From contig JAXBDG010000011.1 in assembly GCA_036320915.1 (NCBI GenBank), positions 84,501 through 148,500 of the forward strand: 64,000 nt of DNA, in the 5' to 3' direction. This DNA is from Linnemannia elongata (lineage: Eukaryota > Mortierellomycota > Mortierellomycetes > Mortierellales > Mortierellaceae). A model generated the notes under the pieces. That model ran no database searches. It had not been told where the DNA came from and saw nothing but the letters and a program-made list of their open reading frames with translations. The position numbers were made by a program, and so were the translations under genes. This document shows positions 22,351 through 32,578 of the stretch, piece by piece. Position 1 is the stretch's first letter, and the number at the start of each line of letters is the position of its first letter.

Positions 22351-23998
22351 TTATTCTGGTTCCTGGTGTCGTTCGAGATATCTCTGCGCCGATGCATCGC
22401 CTCCTTGTGCAGCCCTGATGAGCCACTCCATCGCTTGTTGCTGATCCTGCAGAACACCCAATCCGTTGAGATACATAATACCGATGTTGGCTTGTGCAGC
22501 TGCAGACCCTTGATCGGCAGCCTGAAGATACCAATCCAAGGCGAGGTCGTAACGCTGTGGAACTCCCAAGCCATGGAATAACATGTTGCCGACAGCTATC
22601 TGAGCAGAGGGGTTGCCCTGGTTGGCAGACTTGAGGAACCATTCCCATGCCCTTACAAAGTCCTGAGCAACGCCTTCTCCGTGAAGATACAAGAGTCCGA
22701 TGCTGTACTGAGCGTTGGTGTTTCCCTGTGCTGCAGCCCTCTGATACCATCCCAGAGCGGTCTCAAAGTTGTGGATCACGCCATGGCCTTGGTGGTACAT
22801 CGTCCCTATGTTGTATTGCGCTTCGTGACTTCCGTGGTCTTCTGCTGCTTGGGTGAACCATTGCATCGCCCTAGAAAAATTCTGTAAGGCTCCGCCTTCG
22901 CCGTGGTAGTAAAGGCCGCCGAGATCGAGCATTGCCGAAAGGATTCCTTGTCCTGCATTGGTCCGCATCACATTTAAAGCCTCTCTCTGCAATTGAGTGT
23001 CATGGATAGTGGTGGTGGTGATGGTTGATGGTGGTGACAGCCGTTGAGTTTGAGTGTAGGGGGTTTCCGTGGAAGTAGCCATGTCAGTGGTGACAGCAGC
23101 TGGGTTGACGATAGAGGCGTGATTATCCATATTAAATCCTGTCAAACCAGACTCAGGATCACGGTAGACTGGCAGTCTTATGAATGAGTTCTTGTCAGAA
23201 GTGAGATCTGGAGGCTTCTTATGTAAATATGAAAATGCGATCGATGACATTGGAAGATCTAAGAACGATGAAGAAGCCGGTGATAGTGGAGGATCCAAGT
23301 ACGATGAAGGAGCCGATGATCGTGGAGGATCCAAGAATGATGAAGGAACCTATGGTAGTGGGGAATCCAAGAATGACGAAGGAGCCAATGGTAGTGGGGG
23401 ATCTAGGAACGATGAAGGAGCCGATGATAGTACAGGATTCAAGAACGATAAAGGAGCCGATGATAACGGAAGATCCAAGGATGGTACAGGCGATGATAGT
23501 AGATGATCCAACAACCATGAAAGTAGCGATGATAGTACAGGATACATGAACGATGAAGGAGCCGATGGCGGTGAAGGGGCCGAGGGTACGATCAGTGGGT
23601 CTCTTACTACAACATTCAAAATAACATCCAGAACGGCAGCAATGCAAGTAGGCTGCAAGCTATTTTAGAAAATAAGCGAAAGGTAATATGAGGACGGTGT
23701 CAAGACCTTTTTTCTCGTCAAGAATACACAGCATTTCGGGAGAATAAAAAAGGGGAGAAATACTGTAACTGTTGGCATACTAACAGAGGTCATCGTCCTT
23801 CACGAAAGGAGCTATATAACTCCCGTGTGTGACATATTGGATGTCTGGGAACCTTTGTTGAATATCTTCCCAAACAACGACTTGTAGCATTGCTTTTGGG
23901 TGATAAACTGTCTCTATTCTCACGATATCGTCTGGAGAGGACAGGTGAACCAGCCGAAATGACTGGCAGGTTGGCTGGGGTGAATCATCCAGCTCCAT
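22351..23998 (-). pseudogene. Sel1-repeat gene A, interrupted by an in-frame TAG
   Basis: Exon 1 (23781-23998) encodes MELDDSPQPTCQ and the unknown N-terminal module shared by all four Sel1 genes here (VVVWEDI, IAPFVKDDD). The gtatgc donor is phase 2, and exon 2 starts at 23659 (LQPTCIAAVLDVILNVVV). A Ser/Pro-rich linker made of 12-residue repeats follows. A TAG at 23350-23352 breaks the frame inside the linker; the frame reopens at once and runs through five or more Sel1 repeats (GEGGALQNFSRAMQWFTQAA, GLGVPQRYDLALDWYLQAAD) to ERHQEPE. The paralogue at 51323-52858 is uninterrupted. The stop could mark a pseudogene, sit in an unrecognised intron, or be a base error. Sel1 repeats form TPR-like scaffolds for protein binding. 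Confidence 0.75.
23241..23515 (-). repeat. 36-nt tandem repeat in the linker of Sel1 gene A
   Basis: About seven imperfect 36-base units encode a 12-residue theme (LSSAPSSFLDPP and variants). The unit length is a multiple of three, so both strands stay largely open, which explains overlapping antisense frames. The same repeat occurs in Sel1 gene B near 52240-52420. Confidence 0.75.
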
Positions 23999-24578
23999 TG
24001 ATTTTTTGTCGTAAGTAAGGAGCTAATGAGTTGCTGCTGCGATGGTGAGAAGAGCAGCGATTCCAATGTACTTGTGTGATGAATGCGGCAGGTGGATGAG
24101 GTTCAAAGAGATGAAAGGACAACATCATGGCAGTAATGCATTCCTTGTGCTCCTTTCCCCACCAAGCGCGTGACTTGAAATGTTGGTCCACGCATGCGCC
24201 TGCGCCATGAAAATTTCAGGGCCATGACACAGACCTATCCATCAGTTGTATCGCACTTAGTCTCATCCCCAGGGTGGTCCAAGATCAATAATTAGTGATA
24301 ACGGTGAAGGGGAGAGAAATGAAGGGAGATGATCAACCACTCCTTCTTTACGAAAGAACGTGCAAAAAGACACAGAATGGATATATAGAAGGCACAAAAG
24401 GGTGAGGTTATGACCTTGCGACCTTGTGGTGAGGGTATGCAAGAGCTCTCGTTTGGTTTTGTTTCTACATGGGAATGCAAGAATCAAAAAAACGTATTCT
24501 AATCCCAATTGCTTCTATTTCCCCGGCAAGCTCATCCAACATCTTTTTAAAGATACACAAAGGATAAGTGTATCATCG
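23999..24578. other. Sel1 gene A upstream region
   Basis: The first 215 bases belong to the duplication (compare 52859-53065). No gene was seen beyond. Confidence 0.5.
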
Positions 24579-24812
24579 TCATATTCCTTGACAAAAATCC
24601 TTCACAGCTTCTATCTCCTCGAGTCTTTCCTTAGCGGCTGCATGTCCTTGCTGAACGGCCATTTGAAGACACCCTTTGGCCTTGGTATAGTTCTCGGGTG
24701 TTCCATTTCCATTCTCGTAGATGTCTCCTTAACAGTACTGCGAGTCCCTGTCCCTTCGCACCACCGCCTTGTGAAATCACTTTAAAGCCAACGCATAATC
24801 CCGCGGAACATA
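24579..24812 (-). pseudogene. Sel1-repeat pseudogene fragment
   Basis: In one frame the minus strand reads VPRDYALALK, a TGA where Sel1 repeats normally have Trp, FHKAVVRRDRDSQYC, a TAA, then GDIYENGNGTPENYTKAKG and a second repeat ending HAAAKERLEEIEAVKDF before a TGA at 24579. The GxGxPxxYxxAxxW and AxxxxxL patterns are those of Sel1 repeats. Two internal stops and the lack of an N-terminal module show a decayed C-terminal fragment of another family member. Confidence 0.7.
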
Positions 24813-27800
24813 GTAAAGCGCAGGAGAACACTGTCTCCATGATGGGCACATTTTGACATTCATTTTTCATTATCATTCATCTCTGCATCACTATCATCTA
24901 CACTCGAACATTCTCGAGGCACCGCCGGCAGCGCATAAATTTTAGGCACATCATTATCACCATCTCGTCATACTCATGTTAATTACATCTTTGCATCTCC
25001 ATTTTGACAGATTCATCATAAATACATGCATGTTCTTGGACTTTCATTTCTATTTTGCAAACACATCTTTATATATCTTCCGAAACTTAAACTAGCATCC
25101 TCTCGTGCTCTCACTCTATCAAAATAGCGCTAGTCTCTTGCCAACATGAAATCAACATCCACCTCAAAGGTTCAAAAAGCATCGTCCTTCCTTGCCAAGG
25201 TTTATCCACAAGGAAGTTAGCCAAACGTGTCCATATCTCTGTTCAGCCGTCACAAGGAGGCAGGGATGGGTTTGGACAGTGGATAGAATCAGGAATGGAA
25301 GGAAAGCGCACGGTGAGGACGAATAGAATAGGCAAATAGGAAATGAAGACATGAGGGGAAAAGCAAATGCAACATGGCATAGACTGTGCCTTAATGGTTA
25401 TAGGCAAGTAGTTCTTTATGAGCACCGACGTTAATCAAGCAGACGAAAGGATAAAAGAAAATAGGAAAGGTACATCAGGAACTGCGCCACCTCAGGATAG
25501 TGGCAAACGTCTAATTGGTGGGGAAGTTAACGTGACGAGCGACATCCGAGGAGGGGAATGGCGCTTTTAGCGATACCCGGACAAAGAGATTGTTGCAAAA
25601 ACCAGAAAACGTATCTTCATACAAAAACAATATATTTTTATGTTTTCAAGTCGTGGAAAGAAAGGTGCCTTTCCAGACACTCGAAGGCAAACGCGTAAAC
25701 TAGCCAAAAGGCCATCAGAAGCTAAGCCACTCCATATCACCACAACTTCCTGTCCGGTTCTCACGGACCTATGCGAATTGCTCCTCACAAAGTCCATCCA
25801 CAACAAAGTCTATGTCCTCAGTCACTCTCTTTCCTTTCTTCACTTAGGACTCAACACCAACAATGAACCGACTTCCCTCTGCCTCAGTCATGACGAGCAT
25901 TGACACAGCAGCAATAAAAGCAGTACTTTCGCTTCGCCCTCCTCACCCCTGCCTCGTAAGAAAAAAACCAACAACAGAGGGCGCATCCTTGCATAATGTC
26001 AATCAATCTAATAACAAAAATTGAGGAAACAAAAGGCTAAATTAGCCAAGTATCTACATCCACCCATCCTGCTACATACCCACTGAACCATGCTTGCCAC
26101 TTTTACCAACAATGCAAATTTAAGTGCTGCCGCGTCGTTTCTTATGCTCGCTCGATCTGAAATAAAGAACCGCTGTTCCCCACTTTTACCTCTCATCAAT
26201 TTCTTCCTGATCCCATCCATTACTTCCAACATCCACATCCCCTCCTCTCTCCTCCTTCAAGGGACAGAAAAGGGAGGATCCCTCACCCTCCACCATCATA
26301 TCACCCTTCTCCCAACCACCCTCCCAACACGACTCATATCCCCCTCTCTCATCAATCCTCTCATTGTCTCGTCGATGGTGACTTCTCAACAAGAGTCTAT
26401 CTTTGGTGTTGTCTTTCTCTGAGCCTTACTTCATCTCCTCCGGTACCAAGTATAATATCTCAACATACCCTATCGCCGCCCTGGCTCGCCGCCTCCTCTT
26501 CCTTGTCCTCCTTGACAATTGGTAGAGCAACTGTTCCTTCTCGAATCCTCACAACCACAGCTCCTCCGAATCCTCCCTGGCGCCTTCGCTCTCCCCTCCC
26601 CCTCGCCCTTTCCTTGGTCTCATCCAAGACCCAGAGGGAATGCATCAGGATCAAAGTGAAACTTGTATCCCTCGTCCTTCCTCTTCCTGGTCCACGCCTA
26701 GCCGTTTTGCGAAAGCATGTTTTATCCCACTCCTCCACCTACTTTTTACCTTTTCTTTTGTTTCAGCCGCCACCTTTCGCTCGTCCTGAGCCCCCTCTCC
26801 CTGTCCTCTCCTCGATATTCACATCGCGATCGTGCTTACCACCGCTTCATCTACTGCACAGTTGCCATTAACTCAAATTACCCGTCCTTCAAACAATCTC
26901 CCTACATTTACCGACCAACCCCTCCTCGTCCTCGCTATACAAGGTCGACGCCTCTTCATTCTATTCAGCAAAATTACACAAAATCTTTCATTTATCCTCC
27001 GCCTCCTCGACTTCAACTGCTTCGCCTACATCTCTGCCCCCCCTAGCAGGGAAGGTAGAGGCCTTGAGGTGGTGGAGGTCCGTCGAGGTCGTGGTCTTCC
27101 TCTTCATCTGTGCGTGCAGGTCGCATGCCCCTATCCCTGACTTACCGGGTCAGGCTGGCTTGGCTGGATCGGTCGATTCTCTCAACCCACAGAGACATTA
27201 CGTTGTCACGAAATGCTGGTCGAACTCTAGGTTCTTTATCGATAGATCAACATTACGGGAAGCCGGATTCTTTTCCTACAAACGCCGTCGTCGACTTTGT
27301 TGACCACATAAAGCCCCCCATCTTTATCCCCCACCCGCTCGCCTTCCTCCCCCCGAGGGCCACACCTTGCCCTTCCCCCCCCCTCGAAGCGGGACAAAAA
27401 AGGGAGCGTTATAAAGTTTCGTCAAGCTCAAAATCGTTGTAGAATTATCTGTCGGTCGTATCTTATCGCGCCCGCGCCGCCGCGGGTGTTAAGGGCAGGG
27501 ATCTTTTCTTGTCAAAATCCTGGTTCTGGAAAGGCCACCCCTCCCCTCCTCCAGTTGCCACTTCTGTTTTACCAGCCCTCCTTTTGCTCTGGTGTTTTGG
27601 AGGTTTGGTTTGAAACCCTCCGACTGTAGCAACAATAATAAATATTCATTTTAAGCATACCTTGGTTCAAAAAGAAAAAGTTTAAAACAATGAACATGGT
27701 GAAGGAAACAAAAGGAATGAAAAAAAAGCTACGTTTTGGGGTCATAGCAGTGGCAGAGAGAGAAAACGGTAACCGTGCAAAGGGAGGAAAGCAATTTCTA

Positions 27801-27938
27801 CTAATTGCACTTGACAAGTGAATGAACGAGAAGGTATTGTTGTTCTTATCCACTTGACCCATTTCACTTGCAAATAAACGACTGAGTGGTAGTGAACGAA
27901 GAAAAAGTATAGCAGAGTGAGGGGCCATGACTCTATTA
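24813..27938. other. Long intergenic region without a supported gene
   Basis: About 3.1 kb. 25000-26000 is AT-rich with nothing recognised. 26200-27450 is C/T-rich on the plus strand, with several open frames of 80-120 codons (26503, 26717, 26832, 27110) that are Pro/Ser/Arg-rich, change frame and show no domain. They could be a decayed gene or an untranslated or non-coding transcript, but I cannot support a call. Confidence 0.4.
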
Positions 27939-30900
27939 TTATTCGGAATGGGGATGGCTTTGGTTTTGACTACTCTGTTGCAAGGCCGCCATCACATCAT
28001 GGTTGACCTTTATCGCATGGATCATGAAACTCAAAAAGCGCGACGCGTACTCTCTTGGATTCACCGCCGATATAGCATGCTATTATTCGCAAAAGAAAAA
28101 AAAAGAAAATGGCATCAGAAATGAGAAAGAACAACAAGGGTAAAGAGCATGAACAATCTTAGAACAAGAATGACAGCAAGGGTGTACCTTGTCTTGGGTG
28201 AGACTTTTCCAGGCGTGCTCAATCTTCTTGACATAGTTGTAAGGTGTGAGAATATCAATGATGCCGAGATAGTAGAGATCCTCGCCCTGCTCGTTCTGCT
28301 CGTTGGTCGACAACAGACCACCGTCGTCGGCGTAAAAAATGAAGTGCCGCCTTTCCGAAAACGAGTCCGATGGGAGTGTCGTTGGTCCTAGTGCCTGTGG
28401 GTCTGAAACCTTCACCGCCATCCTCAACGCATTCACTTTGCTCTCTCGCTTGTCCTTTCTCGTCGTTTCCCTGGCTAATGGCTTCGAAGTATCCGGCTAT
28501 TGAATGAAACGAGGCAAAATATGGGTTCACGTTAGCACATGGTCGTTTCACAAAATATCAACACAAGACTGATAGGTTGACAAGCCGACAGGTCGACTAG
28601 AAAACAAGAACGTGGCTTACGTGGAAGACTTTGAGGGTGTTGTCGCGGATGTTGTCCTTGTTTCCTCGCGCAATATCATGGATTCCGATCAACAGACTGT
28701 AGTCCATAATGTTGAGACGCGATAGCAACTCAACGTCCCGCTTGATCTGCTCTACAAACAAATGTCGTTTCTCTGGTCCCAGTTCTAGCTTCCTGTTCCT
28801 GTTGACCCAATTGAGATCCTTCTGTGTCGCACGGGGATTGTTGGCAAGTTCCTCATCACTGATAGCGCGTCCTAATGTTGAGCCCTTCAAGTCGTAGGTC
28901 TCGTGAATATCCCTGTTGGGTGGGAACACATTGCCCATGACCACAAAGTGAATCTTGCGTCCATGGGGTAACTTTACACGATGAAGTCCGAAGAAGCGGC
29001 AAAGAAGAGTGTGGGGGTTCTGTTTGACATGCTGTTTGGATCGAAAGTATGAGAAAAAGGAAATAAGGTAAGCAACTACTCAAATGTTCACACGAGCAGC
29101 ACACTAACGTGCGAACGAGCAAACAAATAAACAAGCAGCAGACAGGTAAGTAAAAGCAAAAAAGGCCCACTTACGTTAAAGTAGTCTTTGAGGATTTTTC
29201 TCATAAACTTGTGCTCAGCGTGGTGGATGGTCTTGATGATGAAGCGATAATCTTGAGAGAAGTAAAAAAAACTGCCACTCTTGCCAGGTGAACCCAGCTC
29301 CGAGAGGATGTACTTGCTCGTCAACGAAACCTAGGTGTTTGTACCAATCCAAAACGATAATTCTGTTAGCGTCAAGCGTCAAGCGTTTAATTGTGTGCAA
29401 CTCTAACCATCCCACCCTCGCTCCCTAATTTTCTTCCCGTCAGCACGCACAACCGTCCACGAGTTGCATTATTCCAGGCCCTCCTCCTTCTCCCCTAGCA
29501 GCACTGTTGAAAATACCAGTCAGGGCTAAATAGACGGCCCATGCAGGCGTCGCCCACGTCCAGAACGTTATTTGTTGGCGGGAGGTGGGCTCAGCCAGGT
29601 AACACACAGAAACAGGTACTGAAGGAAAAAAATAAGCCCCTGGGAATGCATGCTCTATTTTTTCTTACTCTTTTCACCATCCTTTTCCCTTTCTCCCCTT
29701 GCTCACTTGATCCCCCTTCTTCTTTCTGCCTTATTTTCCAAATAGTCCACTTACCAAGTAATCTGATGCATCAATATGAAAGTCTTCTCGGAGATGACGA
29801 AAGACCCAGGGTGCATAGTCCTTGAACTTGAAATCGTACTTGGACGATGGCGTCAACTCGTTACCAGTGCTAAATACAATCAAGAGATGCAGGCGTCAGG
29901 AACAAGTAGCAGAAAACCACGGAAAGAAGAATAAAAAATAGAGTCGTTCCTCTACATACATGTCAAAGGCCAGCTTATGAGCAGCGGTAAAGTCTTCGTC
30001 CACCAACATTCGTTGCGGTTTTGCGTTGCAGCGAGAGACCTAAGTAGGAGAGAACATCAGACGATCACAAAGCGATAGGGTTTGGATTCGGTTGGTTAGT
30101 ATTTGGTTACCCAGCCCTCCTCTATGCACGCCCATAATTCATCCACAGATGGCTGTCGGCGTCACCTTCCTTCCGATGAGCAACAAGCAATATAAACACT
30201 TACGCTGACTCGAATGCCCGTCAACATGTTGTACATGAGAACATAGTTGACATGGTCTTCTCCGATACGGGTACCAATCAAGACGCGGTCGTTGTCTTCA
30301 TCCTTTTTCCGCTTGGACATGCGCCGACTGCTGCTCTTCTTCAATGCCTCCATACGCCGCTTAGCATCCTCAAGTTCATCCATCTCCATCTCATCGTCTG
30401 ATCGGCGGAAGGAGGTCGATCCAAGATCAGCAGAGTAGGTGTTCCGTCGATAGATCTGTCGATGGCGAGCGCGACTGGAGGACTCTCCTTGAGGTGAGTC
30501 AGGTTGCTGTTGAGATCGTACAGCTGATTCTGTCAGGAGCTGCGATCCAGGACGAATTCTGCGCACCTCCATGGTGGATGCACGAGCAGGAGGGCCAAAG
30601 GGAGTGCCAGGAGATTTGGGAGGGACCATGGGGCCAATATCTCTTAAGCTTTGAGGGGTCATGGGTATCGATTGTGGTTGTTGTGGCTGCCCCTCCTGGA
30701 TCTGGACCTGTCCTTGTCCTGGGAGTTGTGATTGCACCTGTAGTTGTGTTTGTTGTTGTTGTCGCTCCTGCTGCAGCAGGAGGTCTTTCTGGACAATCTC
30801 CACTGCAAGCGGTTGTTGTTGGTTAACGATTGGCTGTTGCTGCTCTTGATGGTCGCGGTAGGAGTTCTGAGGCTCTTGTTGAAGTTGCTTTAGTTGTTGC

Positions 30901-32123
30901 TGGTGCTGGGACAAGAGTAGTTGCTCTTGCTCAAGAGAGGCAAACGAACAGGGAACAGAAGGGGAGGTAGGTAGGCTCGGCACGGTATGTTCAGATGATA
31001 CGATGAGAGGGTGAGGATGTGGAGACTCCACGCCTGGAGGAGCGTAATGGTAAGAGTGGTAGGAGACGATGGAGGGCGTATCGACGGACTGGGCTGGGTA
31101 AGAAGAACTAGGAGGAGGAGTACTGGTGACAGTGCCGTTATTGTCGTTTATGTAGACGTTGACATTAACATCGACATCGACGGTGACGGGGATAATGACA
31201 GCGACGGGTTCGGGGGGAGCAAAGGGAGTGGGGGTGGTAACAGCAGCAGCAGGATGACGCTCGGCAAGAGAATCTGCAGGAGGCACGCCTGTTGTTGCTG
31301 ACGCTTGGATAGGACTCGCCAACGTGTTGTAATATTCCGTGTCATTAGTTGATGTAGGAGGGAGTACGGCGCCTTGTTCCCGCTGCTTTTGCTGCTGTTG
31401 CTGTTGCTGTTGCTGTTGTTGCTGGTCTGGGGCAGGAAGGGATCCTAAAGATGCTGGCGACTGTTGTGCTCCCAGTCCTGTTAGTGCTGGCGCAGGTAAT
31501 TTTTTATCTGGTGTTGATGACGACGATAAAGAAGTGGCGGCAATCGTTATAGGCTGGGTTTCGGACGCGCTCCAGGGAGTCAGCGACAAGGACGAAGGTG
31601 GCTCAGGAGTAGGCGTAAAAGCGCGCACAGGAGGAGAAGGTGAGGAAGGTAAAGGAGGGAGAGGTGGGGACGGCTGGCGCTGTTGGAGGGGTGGGTCTAG
31701 CTGGAAGGGGCCTGGGTCGGAATAGATTCCGTTGGTTCCGTTGGGTTGGACTTGAGGCAATGGGGACAAGGGCACAGGGTCGTCCGTGTCGTCTTTGCTG
31801 TCTTCGTTGTTGTTGTTGTTCTGATGTGCAGGTGGCTGTGGGGGAGAGGGAGGGGGTGAAGAAGGGTGTTGACGCGAGTGGGGGTGAGAGGGGAGAGGAG
31901 GTAGTGGTGAATGAGTCTTTGGTGATGAAGGGGAGGTGGAAGGGATCTTTGATAGTGAAGGGGAGGTAGTTGTTGGTTTGGGAGTAGTTTGGGTGCCTTC
32001 GGAGACCTTTTGAACGGCGGTGTTCAGGGCGTGCGGGTAGGCGAAGGGGGAAGCATAGACGCCGTTGCCCTGGGGAACCAGGTCGGGGAGCGCCTTGGTG
32101 GTGGTATCCTCCTGGGGCGTCAT
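27939..32123 (-). CDS. Phosphatidylinositol-4-phosphate 5-kinase (Mss4-like)
   Basis: Makes PI(4,5)P2 at the plasma membrane for actin and endocytic control. Exon 1 (30204-32123) encodes 640 residues of low-complexity Pro/Ser/Gln-rich N-terminus with a polyQ tract (31387-31424) and a basic patch ([11 protein letters not shown]) before the kinase. Later exons give [39 protein letters not shown] (glycine-rich loop), [20 protein letters not shown] (nucleotide-binding Lys), [40 protein letters not shown] (catalytic Asp), [13 protein letters not shown] and a last exon from about 28075 with [17 protein letters not shown], the conserved C-terminus. The stop TAA is at 27939-27941; a frame-only view would miss this last exon. 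At least seven exons. Confidence 0.92.
31387..31424 (-). repeat. CAG/CAA repeat encoding polyglutamine in PIP5K
   Basis: A run of mixed CAA and CAG codons gives about a dozen glutamines in the disordered N-terminus. Confidence 0.85.
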
Positions 32124-32528
32124 TGATGGTGGTTATGGGCAAGAGTAGTGGAGACTACTCTGATGGTTAGTAGTTTGTTGAATTCAGTCGAGTTTTGTTT
32201 TTGTCTGTTGGCTGAGAGAGTGTGCGTGAAGGAGAGAGTGTGTGTGTGTGTGTGTGAGAGAGAGTGAGAGGAGAGAGAGAGAGAAGGAAGGTTGAGTTGT
32301 GTGTGTGTGAATGTGCAAGTATATGAATGTAGTGTGAGAAATGAGAGAAGGCGAAGAGAGGTGGATGGTGTAAAGGAGGAAGGGAAGGGTGGTGGTGGTG
32401 GTGGCAAAGAAGAGGGGAGAAGGTAGGAGTGTGAAAGAGAGAAGGAAGGAGTGTGGAGTGGCGGCAAAAAAAAAAAAAAAAGAAGCGAAGAAAGAAAGAA
32501 AGAAAAAAGAGAAAGTCGACCGATGGGT

Positions 32529-32578
<50 letters not shown>

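Larger units (their letters stand above)
19646..24215. repeat. Segmental duplication, copy A
   Basis: Holds GST2, a spacer and Sel1 gene A, all on the minus strand in the same order and orientation as copy B (48940-53065). The left limit is close to the GST stop codon, since the 3' flanks do not match. The right limit is about 24215, beyond the Sel1 start codon, where both copies share TGCGCCTGCGCCAT. Ends were judged by eye. Confidence 0.8.

Noticed and set aside
23180..23506. Plus-strand frame with GGSKNDEGADD-type repeats
   Set aside because: It is the reverse reading of the 36-nt repeat in the Sel1 A linker; the minus strand has the real exon structure.
26503..27442. Series of plus-strand open frames, Pro/Ser/Arg-rich
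   Set aside because: Frames change often and composition follows the C/T-rich DNA. No domain, splice structure or family is seen.
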